Source of the DNA: Pleodorina starrii
Taxonomy: Eukaryota; Chlorophyta; Chlorophyceae; Chlamydomonadales; Volvocaceae
Length of the DNA stretch: 64,000 bases
Reading direction: 5' to 3'
Assembly: GCA_030267565.1 (NCBI GenBank)
Contig: BRXU01000011.1
Span: forward strand, 1,974,501-2,038,500
In this document: in pieces, positions 46,427-56,826 of the stretch
Layout of the letters: every line of letters starts with the position of its first letter
How positions within the stretch are numbered: position 1 is the first letter of the stretch
The notes under the pieces: generated by a model
What the model was told of the DNA's origin: nothing
What the model saw: only the letters and a program-made list of their open reading frames with translations
The model's database searches: none
Position numbers and translations under genes: made by a program

Positions 46427-47043
46427 AACTCGGCCGGGAGGTCAGCCCCTGGAGCCAACCGTTTGTACAGCTGCCAGTGTGCTTGCTCACAGAAGCTGTT
46501 TCTTAATTTCTGAATTTATATATTCAAAGGCTGATAAAGTCTGAGGCTAGGGCGCAAGGCGTGACCGCAATTGCCGGTGCGGTGTAAGTGCAGCTACCTG
46601 AGGTACCTGAGGTACGCGAGCTACCACAGGACACAGCGAAAATCCTAGATATCAACTGATAATTTTACTTGAATATTGATTATCAACATTAACCAACATA
46701 ACAGTGGCATCTTGTCAGGACCCGAGCCAAGAGCCAACTCGCTTGCGCGGCCAGAGGAACCTCGCGCCGTGGGCCGCAATGCATGCCTAGAGTACTCATG
46801 TTATGTTCATGTAAAGCTATTAGTTGATATCCAGGCGTTTCGCTGTATCCTGAGGTATCCTGCACTTACATCGCTCCGGCAACTGCGGTCACGCCTTGCG
46901 CCCTAATCTCAGCCTTCATCAGCATATGCTGAAAACAATCCACAAATTTAGAAACAGCTTCTTTGAGCAAGCACTTAGGCAGCTGTACAAACGGTTGGCT
47001 GCACGGGGGCTGAACCTTCAGTCAGGACCCCCCGGGCGAGTTA
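46427..47043. mobile_element. Non-autonomous inverted-repeat (MITE/foldback-like) element
   Basis: The left arm (about 46427-46593) and right arm (about 46860-47043) are inverted repeats of roughly 165-185 bp at about 80% identity by eye. Shared inverted blocks include GCCAACCGTTTGTACAGCTG, TGCTTGCTCA, AGAAGCTGTTTCT, GGGCGCAAGGCGTGACCGCA and GTAAGTGCAG. The roughly 265-bp centre has no coding potential. Target-site duplications were not identified, so the exact ends are approximate. Confidence 0.7.
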
Positions 47044-47449
47044 CGGGAGGGATCCCCAGGGCCGCGAAGCCCCGTAGGTCCAGAATGCCAGAAGTCAATG
47101 ACAATATGAGTATAGCCTATTCGCTTTCCGACTGGAACCAGTGGAAAGTGCAAAACCGGCCGTCGGGGACTCAATAGGCCGGTTAGACAGAGTTAGACCT
47201 TGATGTCCCACTGCCAAAGCATGATGCTGCCAACATTCGGTCGCTGATGGAGGGAGCGTCCACGGTGTATGAACCCTTCGCTTTGACAGCATATAACAGT
47301 AGCTTAGTCTCGAAGGAGCGAAGCGATCGTAGAGACTGAGCTAGGTTTTTTGTTACGACGTCGTACAGCTGAGCGAAGCTTTACCTTCGGTTCTGGCTGC
47401 GTTCAGGCATTCTGCCTTCACTTCCCGAGAGCACTCACATCGCTGTGAG

Positions 47450-48175
47450 TTACCTAGTTTCCCGCCCCGCCCGAGCCTCCCTGGCTCGCGCTCCCGCCCT
47501 TTTTGTGCCGTGCAGGCCGTCCGCTGGAGTCTTTCGTGGCGGCGCTTGGGCCCCTGGCGACGGCCCCGCGCCCGTGGTGGCTGGCGTGTGCTGGCGGAGA
47601 CCGCCGCTGGGTCGTGTGTGTGCGGTGCTTGAGGGATGTCGGTTGGACAGACGGCCGTGCTCGCGGACCGGGACCAGCCCTCCGCTGACGGGGCCGTGGG
47701 CGGCAAGGGGCCAGCCCCCCGCCGGGTGGGTTTTGGGTACTCGGGCTGACTTGTGTGTCGGTGGTTTCGTTGTGTGTGCCGGCCGGGGCGGCGGTGGGGT
47801 TTTTTGACTTTGTGGTGCCCCTGTTCCCGTTTTTCCCCGCCGCGTTTGTCCCGTGCCGGTTCTCGTTGCGGGAATCATAGGGGTTGCTGGCGCGCGCCTT
47901 TTGGCGCTTGCTCGCGGTCGGGTTTCTCGGCCTGGTTGGCGGTGTTTCGGTTGTCTGCGCCCGGAGCTTGTGGCTGGGTTGGGGGTTTGCCTCGGTTGCC
48001 GCGGCTCGTCTCGCTGCCCCCGGGCGGCCTGTTCGGCTGGCTGGCCGTCTCGTCTGTTTGCCCGCGCGCCGATGGCGTCGGCCGCGCGTTTTTCGCTTGT
48101 GCGCTCCGGGCTGGTGTTTGTTTTGGCGCTCCGCGCTTTGTGCTGTGCTCTCTGCAGTGTAAAGGTCCTCGTCAA
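47450..48175 (-). other. Strand-skewed open frame, basic low-complexity product
   Basis: A 241-codon frame starts at a TTG (no ATG at its 5' end) and encodes an Arg/Ala/Pro/Thr/Gln-rich, strongly basic product. The plus strand is G/T-rich and poor in A over the same interval, so the minus strand is A/C-rich, unlike the flanks. This could be a remnant of a retrotransposon gag/ORF1-like region, but no zinc knuckle or other domain is visible. It is not called as a gene. Confidence 0.3.
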
Positions 48176-49133
48176 TTGCCCCTTCCCCGTTGATCGGCGG
48201 GTCGCTTCCTCGTTAGCCGATGGCCGGCTTCGCTATATAGCTGAGGGCAGCTACAAGGAACAAACTACAAGTGCCCCACGGGTCCACCTAATCGGGAGCT
48301 TAGCTGTGAGACGCCATGCATGGATTTGTCACAGCGCATGCCCCTAGCGCCGCTGACCCACATGAGTTCACTCTCTTGCTTAACCAGAGAACAATATCGC
48401 CGGAGAACCTCGCAATGCAATTCCTGCTGGTTGCCGAAGCTGGTGCCTCAGGCCTTTTCTTGTGACTGAAGCGATGGGGCTTCCTGACTTGCCGGTTGGG
48501 CCCCTTTCCAGTCTGCTCAGGGCCTTCCCGAGGCTTTAATTCCCTGTGCGGTAGGAAAGAGAACATCGAAAAGCTTGGCGGCGACTGACCGTTGATGGGG
48601 TGCCGATGGTGGAGAACCCCCATACCGGTATGAGGAGACCGCAGCCAGCGGCATGTTGGTATGCGGTGTTGGGGTTACCTCAGTCCGTGGAGTACTGAGG
48701 TTTTCCCCTCGATGCCATCACTTCTGGGCTTGTTCGGTGGTGGTAGACCAGTTGGCGCTGTCGATCGAACAGCCGTTGTCGCGGGATGAGGTTTGGCTCA
48801 TTCAAATTCCGAAAGACTGCAGTTATGGCTGTTGCTGTGGTGTCTGCCATGGAGCGCGGGCGAGCCATGAGAGCCCACCCTGCGCGGCTGCCTAGCCCTG
48901 GCCTTCCGCACAAGAGCCATCAATCGTGATCGTTGACTTCTGGGGCCACCTTCGGGGCTTCGCGGCCCTGGGAGCACCGCGCAAAGGGTGGGACCCGGTT
49001 GAGTCACGACATCAATTGTGGGTTGCCTCGGATATTGGTGTTCTCACGGCCACAGCGGCCTCGAACGGAAGCTTAACATCATACTCCCCGACTCCACTTT
49101 TTCAAGTGGGGCGTCTACGGCACACGACTCAAC

Positions 49134-49390
49134 CAGTTGCAACAGGCGCCTCTTTGGGGGGGCCGGGGCCTGTGGGAACCTCATGGTTACCTTAGAACTT
49201 TACCCGTGGCCGAGGGTTTCCTAGCCTTCCCCACGGGCTCGCTCGTTCATGTCTGGGCGACTCGTGCTGTCTGGTCTGGGTGGGCTTTCCTTTTACCCTG
49301 GTTGTCTCCGCTGCAGTGCACGGCCAGCTGGCCAGCTGGCTCTGCAGTGCTCTACCATTCCGAGGATCTCGAGCCCACTGTAACAGCTGC
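49134..49390 (+). repeat. Dispersed repeat A
   Basis: About 255 bp homologous to 29283-29530, ending in the same CTCGAGCCCACTGTAACA-type block. It contains GGGCTCGCTCGTTC, GTCTGGGCGACTCGTGCTGT and GTCTCCGCTGCAGTGCACGG. Confidence 0.7.
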
Positions 49391-51110
49391 ATCAACCTCC
49401 GGGCGTAGTGCCCTACGATACTGGCGAGTCATTCCCCGCCCGCTGCACGGCGTGGATGGTCGCGAATTCCCACACATCCTCAGAAACAGCTGCGACCACA
49501 GTGCCCACCTGACGGCTCCGGCGGGTAAAGTCGTGCGCGCACGTGAGCTCACCCCGTAGCCCTCCTTCCGTCGTCCGCCCTCTGGGGTGGACGATGGAAG
49601 CGGCCCGTAGCCTCTGCGACGGCGATATGGATTATGTCTGTGATGGGACTGGGCCCTAAGGTTCATCAGTGCGTGAAGCCAGCAGCACTCAGAAGGCGCG
49701 CCACAAAAGAGGCAAACAGCATCCCGAGGCTACAGGGCCCCCCTGTTCAGCTGGCATGACGTGGCCGCCTCGCGTTGGCTCGCCTCTGAATCAGGCAAAG
49801 TCCAGCGTTCAATGCCTTCATCCTTCCGTATGCGACCTTCAGCGGGTTGGGGCGGTCAACAGATGCCAAGCGGCAGTGCAGTGCGTGCCGCCTGTGGGCA
49901 CATCTGCAGCAAACAGTACTGATACCGTACGTCTGTGGATTAGAGTGGATACCGTACAGTGCGCCGTGGTAGCCGCGGACGGCTGGCCGCGTGTCTTCCA
50001 CCAAGTGAGTGGGTTATGTGCGTAATGGATCACCGTTTGTAACCGCTATCACCGAGGTGGCAACCCGGGCAGGACGCTTGTGTTCGTCTTGCGTTTCGTA
50101 AGCTTCCATAGTTGCTCTCGGAATTGCGGCTACCTCCTGGCCAATCGAACCGAACTGACGGAGTTTACAGTGTCCCGCAAACACTTGCGCGCCCTACTCC
50201 GGACGACTATGTGCCCGTCATTGTGCCCGTCAGCTGCACGCCAGCGCCACCCCCATGACGATTAGAACATAACACAGAATTCGAACTGTTCCGCGTACAT
50301 TGCAGCCTCATAAAGCAGGACGCGCGACGTAAATGACTAGCGGCTGTGCTCTCATGCCTACTGTATTGGTTACTCGACACGGCCACACCCAAACCGACGT
50401 ACTATAACAAGAGACAGATGACCAAAAACTTGAATAGACATTGCGTACGTAATACTTCATCCCACCGCCGTTTCGCCTGCATCATCATAACCCAATAAGG
50501 GGCAAATTTGCAAATGTGTAGGCTTGCCCCCTGCAGTTCCCACCAGTTCCATCGAGCCCCAGCCGCTGAACTAAACCCACTTCAGAAGACTAGGAAGAGC
50601 CTGCGTCGCTCGCGAAGTGTCCTCATCATAACAGCAGAGCGGATGTCAGGCATCCCCGCACCGTTGCGACATCCCCCTTCCAAGCAGCGGTGCGTGCATT
50701 CTCTCAGTTCTCCCCGCCCACGCAAGTGCGACTCAGTACCGTCGCACGCCACTACCGCCTTTTGTGGCTAGCGCACAATGCCGGAGTTGGTGTTACCCCA
50801 CAGCCAGGCTTGAAAGATCGCTCCCTCGCCACTAAATCGGATGTTGCGTATTGCCTTTGCATACCACCAGCTCCAATGACCTAGTTCAAAAGCTGTGGCA
50901 TGCACCCGCATCTCACAGGACAGGTAACCCGCAGTATCCAAGGCCCCTTCCACACCATGGCGCTTCAACAAGCAGCCAGCTAGCGAAGCCCCCACCCCAC
51001 AAACCGTAGATTCAGAACTTGCCCCTCGGTAAGGCAGCCCCAGCAAGCCCCTACCCCAGATAGGCCCGGACGTCAGACTCCAAGTCGAATAGCCACAGCG
51101 AACCAAGCCT

Positions 51111-51170
51111 CACCCACTGACCTCCCAGCCCTGGCATGCTCACCCATTGAACTCCCAGCCCTGGCATGCG
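51111..51170. repeat. Tandem duplication of a 30-bp unit
   Basis: CACCCACTGACCTCCCAGCC continuing CTGGCATGCT is followed directly by a second copy with three differences. Confidence 0.9.
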
Positions 51171-51654
51171 AAGCTGCCACCACAGAGCCTCGTAGGGCAA
51201 CCCACCGGTTCAGACAGCGCTTCTGAGAGGAATCCCAATCCCACATGGATAGCAACAATGGTGCCAGCGGGGTAAACCGTGACCCCCATTCTCATTCCAT
51301 GCACCAGGCCGGCCGTTCGTTCTTGAACAGGTTGCAGTTGTACGCGCCTGCTTAAGAAAACCTCGTGCGTCATGCGTCGAGACACGGCAGTTCCGCAAGG
51401 CTGCCCGATGTCTCCCCACAACATAAGGAATGGCATTTTGCGACCCCGTCGCGTCAGCCCCACTGCGACCCCGCCACGCACACGGCCGCTCCATCTTGAA
51501 ATGCGATGAGGATGATAATGTATGATTGGCCCAGCAGCCTGCATCCACCGCCCCCAGAGCGTCGACAATTTCGTTTAGGCAACAAATCACGCAGAGCAGC
51601 AAGTAACCGTGTATCCGACTCCTTCAACAGGTGCACACCTGCAAGGACTGCCTC

Positions 51655-51659
51655 TTACA
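51655..51659 (-). terminator. Candidate poly(A) signal TGTAA (reverse strand)
   Basis: TTACA on the plus strand reads TGTAA about 180 nt downstream of the PPR-SMR-cyclin stop codon. Assigned by motif and position only. Confidence 0.4.
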
Positions 51660-51836
51660 AATCCAAGCGTCCGCGAGCCTTCCAAGTGAACAGAGCTGAG
51701 CCCCTATTTATAAACTACCAGCACTGACAGTGCTGCACCGCGAGCTTTCGTCCTGGTCGCAAGCCTCTCAAGTCGTAATCTTAACCCTATCTGCTCGGAC
51801 ACAGCCCCCTTCCCCATCGTTCTCTTCAGCCGCCGC

Positions 51837-54800
51837 TTAACTGCCCGTCTGAATGCTGCGAGGACCCGATGCCAGGCCCATAGTTCCCATTGCTTTGGTC
51901 AATGCTGAGATTGCCGCTCCATCATCCTGCTGCGGCCCAGCTGCGGCGCCTGGCCCGGCGCCTATAGCAGCCGCTGCTCCCACCACAAGGCCCGTCGTGG
52001 GGTCCGACGATGCGGGCATGCTGCCGGCACCTTGCGCCAACTCGTACCTCCCCTGCTGCCACTGCGCCGCGGCGTGCGGACCGCTGTGCACGACCGGCGG
52101 CTGCATCACGGTTTGCACCACTGGCGGCGGCGGCGGCGGCACAATCACGCCCGCGCCCGCGGCGCCGCTAAGCGGCCCGCCCATCACTCCGCCCGCGCCC
52201 GTCGGCATATGGGCACGCACGCCGGCGGTCGCCATGTGCGGCGCGGAAGCGCCTCCCGGCGGCCCGCTGGCCAGCTCCGGCGCCACGGAGACGGGCCCAG
52301 CTGAGGGCCCTGCCTGCCCAGCGAGCTGAATCAGCTGTGCTGTGTACATCTGCGCATACACCAGCTTTCGCGACAGCTTCTGGGCCACGCGAACCGCCAC
52401 CGTCAGCTCGGGCGTGGACATGTCGTGATAGCCGGTGAGCTTCGAGAGCATTGACGGCCAGAACGGCACCGCGCCGCGTAGACGCCGCTCCGCGTACAGG
52501 ATCGCCGCCGCCACGACCGACGGCCGGCAGTTGAGAAGCGACAGGTCGTAGAGCGACTCAACTGCCAGCATGATGGCGAAGCCCGCCATGCCATAGACGT
52601 CCTGCTTGTCTAGGTAGCGATAGCCGAGGCGCTCCAGGTACACTTTCAAGCAGCGCATCGTTGAAATCGCCGAGATGTCGTCCGTGAGCAGCTGCCGAAT
52701 ATTCCATTCCATCTTCGCAACTGTCGTGGCCGGCAGCTCTGCGCGCGCAGGCCAGAACTCATGGATCAATGACTTCTTACCACAGATCATGGGCACCGCG
52801 CCTTGGCCGCGCATTAAGCGCAGGCTCGCAGGACAGTCGAGCCGCGCTGCAACCAGAAATCCAAACCAGCTTGAACCAGAGTGCGTGCATGCATGAAGCA
52901 ATAATCCGCTTGTCCGCAATGCGGCACTGGTCAGGGAAACGAGGCTGGATGAAAGAGCAACACGAGCGCTTTAATGAGAAGCAGCAACAATCGCTCGGCA
53001 CAGGAACGCGGCAAGCCTCCCAGTACACGCCACTCTACTGTTGCTTGTGACTAGCACCCCTGCCATGCGTGTAGGACCGGCTTCTCGCCATGCGGCCCTT
53101 CACAGCGGTATGTCCTCCTTGCCTCCTTCCACAATCCACATACAGCCTTCAACTCACCAGTGATTTGCTCGATCTCCGTGTTGGTAGGCACCCTGTCGCT
53201 GCTGTCGCCCTGCTTGGCTGCGATGACCAGCGCAGCCACGCCAACGAACGGCAGCACCTCATCCGTGACCTGCTTGGCCTGCGAAGCCGTTCGGTCCATC
53301 AACAGCACGGCGTCGTGCACCACCTCATCGCGCAGGCTCAGCTTGGAGCTCAGGTCCAGGAGGCGCGAGATGAGGACGGGCCGCTGCTGCACGTAGCCCG
53401 GGCTCATGTTGGACAGCACCAGGCCGTGCGTGTTCTCAAAGTGCTGCACCGCCGCGAAGGCTTCCTGGCACTCCTGCGTCACCTGCTGCTCGCGCATCAC
53501 GCACATCTCCTCGGTCATCTGCAATCCGCAGCGCAGCAGAAGTCAGATTTGCAGGCATTTTCGCCAGTTAAGGTTGCGATGCCTACCATCGACTAGAATA
53601 TAGCTGGACGCCATGAACAATATCGCCATCTCCAACCGGCTGCGTCGTGCAATGATCTCTTCCTAGCCAATGTTTTAGCCCCCCCCAGCGCCGGCCCGCA
53701 AAGAGCATTTTGCCGCAACGGCGCCCGAAGACGCAAATATGCGACGGCCCTTGTCTACCAACAGAAGGTGCCTTACCTTGCTGCTGTCGGTGATAGGGAA
53801 CAAGCTGGCAAGCTGTGCGTTAAACTGAGTGCTTGTGACCCAGTCAGCGACCTGCAGCCCGCTGGCCTCGAGTACGGACGCGTACACGCCATCCTGCACC
53901 AGCCTGCAAACAAACCATATGTGCATGACGGCGTGCCAAGCTGTCGCGGAAACCGACCCATGCGCGTCAAGAAGGCCAGATAAGCAGCCATGATAAACAA
54001 CCAAGGCCCACAGCTAGATCCGAGCATCACAAATGATAACCGCTTGAAGACGCGACCAACTAAAGCGCAAGCAACCCCCAACCCTGGTTTATTAATCCAG
54101 TCCGTACCGGAATGGCGCATCCCAGAAGCTCATCATGGCCGCAACAGCCTCCTTGACAATGCAGTTGCCCTGCTCCCGGCTCGCCTTGCCCATATCGGTA
54201 ACAATGGCCAGCGCGGTTGGGAGGTGCTGCGGGCCTTTCTCACTGGCAATCCGCCTGCACAGGACGACGGGATGCGGGCCTGCATGTAAGAGCTTGTGTC
54301 AGGTGACTAGGCACTGGTGATCCTTTTGGGTTCCTGGAATGCGCTTTGTATTGTAAAGCGGAGCAAGACCATCTGCGGTGCAATGCTGCCCGATAAAACG
54401 CATTGCTTAACCCTCACGGCAAAGGGGCAAACCGAACATGCGAATGCTCGATGGCTTCATCTCGCAAATGTGTTTTCCAAAATGGGTTTTCCAGGATCTT
54501 ATATAGCTTGATCTCGGGCGAGGTACCCGGTCTCACTTGAGCTCCAGCAGCCAGCAGTACAGGCACACCATCGCAACTCCCGCCGTCATCGCGTGGAGGT
54601 TAACTTCGACGCGGCCGGGCCGGCGCACCAACGGCTCCTGGCGGAAGTGCCCCTGCTGCACAGCCGTCAGGAACAGCTGGAGCGCCTTGCCCTGTGCCCA
54701 TATGATACCAGTCTCCCACAGCGTGTCGATAATGGCGTTATAGACGATGGCGTCTGGCTTGCAGCCCTGCACGCACATCTTCTGAAACGCCTGGAGCGCC

Positions 54801-56826
54801 TTCTGCCACTGCCCGCCACGCTCGTACGCGCTGATTAACGCCGTGTACGTCACGACTGCGGCAATGTACAGACGGTGGTATCGGGCCAGCCACGAGCCGT
54901 CATCCGAGATGCAGGTCAGTTCACCCAGGTGTCAGAGATCTGCGGCCTCGGAAACCTATCGCGATGTAAGATACGCAGGCAACCTCCCCCGCCCACCCGC
55001 AACGTCCTCCGCCCGCCCGCGTGCTAGTTGCGCATGGGATGGACGCCAACCGCCTAACATGTGAAAGAGCTGAGCAGCATAGCGACTGGGGCGAGGTATG
55101 TGAAAATCCGGTGAGCAAAGTTGTTCGTTCCCCGAATCCCCAGATCCCAGAGCAAGGCAACCATAAGCCCCCTCGGCGCTTCTAAAGCAACTCACCGTCA
55201 GGCGTACAGCCATGCGCATTCATCTGCTCGACAACCTCGGTGGCCTTCTCCCACCGCCCACCTGCATGCGTGCAGCCCACTCTTAAGCAACTTGTAAAGG
55301 AGAGCGTCTCCCCTAGAGCCCTAACAAGCATGCACATCGCTTCATCACCCAGCTTCCGCCCACCTTGCGCGCACGCCGTCACCAGCGAGTTGTACGTGAC
55401 CGTATTGGGGACGCAGTTATCCTGCTGCATCTCGTTGAAGATGCGCAGCGCAGTCTCCCATTGCCCCGCCTTCTCGCAGGCGCTGATGAGGGAGCTGTAG
55501 GTGATTACGCTGCGGTCCATGTTCTGTCGCAGCATCTCCTGATACAACTCCAGCGCCTTCCCCAGCTGGGTGGTCTTCCCATACGCGCTGATCAACGCAT
55601 TGTACGTGGTTGAGTTTGGTGTGAAGCCGTCAGCCAGCAGGCGCTGGTACACAGCCAACGCCTCGCGCGGCTGGTTGCACATATTGCACGCAATAATGAG
55701 CGTGTTGTATGTGCGCAGGACGGGCTCCACGCCCTGCACGACGACGCCCGTGAATCTGTGAGCGGGCTCCTGATGGCCCATACCTCCCGCCCCCGTCCCC
55801 AAGGCGAGCACGTACCTCGTGCTTCATCATGTCCAGGACGTGTATCGCGCGCTCCCATTGCCCCAGCTTCCCGTACACGTCCACTAAGGTGTTGTAGGTG
55901 ACGACGTTGGGCATGCAGTTAACCGCGCGCATGGAGTTGTATATGTCCAGGGCAAGCGGCAGCTTTCCGCACTTGATGCAGACGTTCTGTGGGCACCACG
56001 TGCATAACCAAAAGGTTATGGTTGTTGATATCGAGTGCGCGCGCCAACTGAAGAAACGCGGCCTCACCATGAGCGCAGTGTAGGTGTGAACGTTGCGCTC
56101 AATATTTCGCGCCCGCATTTCCTGCATAAGCTCCAAAGCGCGCTCAACGTCCTGCCCATGGATACAGAGAGAAATCGTAGCTGTGTAACTGTATACATCG
56201 CACAACGCCCCGAGCGGGCTACGCTCGTTCGCTGAGCGCAGCCAGTCAAACAGCTCCATGGCACGACGGTCCTTCCCGAGACGGCTGAGATCCTTCAGCA
56301 GGAGAGCCACTGCTCGGCTGTCCACGTGGTGCAGCGCACGGAAAATGACCTCCGGGAGCGGCTCGTTCGGCTGCAGTTTCTGAATAATAACAGCCATCTC
56401 CTCGACTGACAGGGCGTCCTCGCTGCCCCTGGATGAAGGCCCCGCGCCGCCGGACCCGCCGAACCTGCCCTGGCCACCGCTCGGAAACAGCTGATCCCCG
56501 CCTTTCTTGCCATATTTGCCTCCTCCATACTTAGACCGGCTGCGTCCAAACCAGGGCACACGGTAACCGGATGGCTCTTGAATGGCCTGGCCGCCCCAGC
56601 CAACAGCCGGCGCTGCCTGCTGTCCTGGAGGGCCGGGATGGTAGTTCGCGCCGGGACGCTGTTGCTGGTGCGGCGCCTGGTGATGTTGATGGTGGTGCTG
56701 CCCCTCCGGCTGCCGCCCATAATTCATAGTCGCATAATAGGTGCGTTCATCCGCCATCCAACGGGCTCGCAACTCTTCAGATGTAGGCTGTGGTGGCGCG
56801 TTGCTGGGCCGCCCGTCGGGTCTCAT
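51837..56826 (-). CDS. PPR-SMR-cyclin fusion protein (GUN1-like PPR-SMR joined to a cyclin)
   Basis: Nine exons, 56826-56068, 55986-55816, 55733-55364, 55261-55196, 54855-54537, 54254-54108, 53903-53777, 53518-53158 and 52738-51837, give 1073 aa with phase kept throughout. Residues 1-200 are His/Gln/Gly-rich. Nine 35-residue P-class PPR units (about 211-528) follow, e.g. VVTYNTLVDVYGKLGQWERA. An SMR domain (about 537-653) reads VEVNLHAMTAGVAMVCLYCW, then ALAIVTDMGKASREQG and AVAAMMSFWDAPFRL, closely following the GUN1-type SMR. The usual LDxH/TGxG pair is changed to VNLH/TDMG. A two-lobe cyclin box follows (about 690-900: QQRPVLISRLLDLSSKLSL, AALVIAAKQG, SVVAAAILYAERRLRG). The tail is Pro/Ala/Gly-rich. 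PPR repeats bind organelle RNA and cyclins activate CDKs. An in-frame TGA directly precedes the ATG. No clear transit peptide is seen, so the compartment is open. Confidence 0.9.

Larger units (their letters stand above)
45114..51836. other. Repeat-rich, gene-poor intergenic region
   Basis: This 6.7-kb stretch holds the promoter of the GLG1-type gene on the left and the 3' UTR of the PPR-SMR-cyclin gene on the right. It contains two copies of dispersed repeat A, an inverted-repeat element (46427-47043), a strand-skewed basic ORF (47450-48175), and a short hairpin at 47310-47336 (AGTCTC...GAGACT). A 30-bp tandem duplication lies at 51111-51170. ORFs at 50.7-51.6 kb show no recognisable domain. 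No functional gene was found. Confidence 0.55.

Noticed and set aside
51140..51602. ORFs that might be a reverse-transcriptase fragment
   Set aside because: Translated frames were read for RT motifs (such as YxDD or RQGCPLSP-like blocks) and none were found.
53051..56826. Treating the PPR protein and the cyclin as two adjacent genes
   Set aside because: The SMR domain spans exons between them. Junction phases (2, 2, 0, 1) are consistent from 54537 through 52738, and no poly(A) signal or new promoter context separates them.
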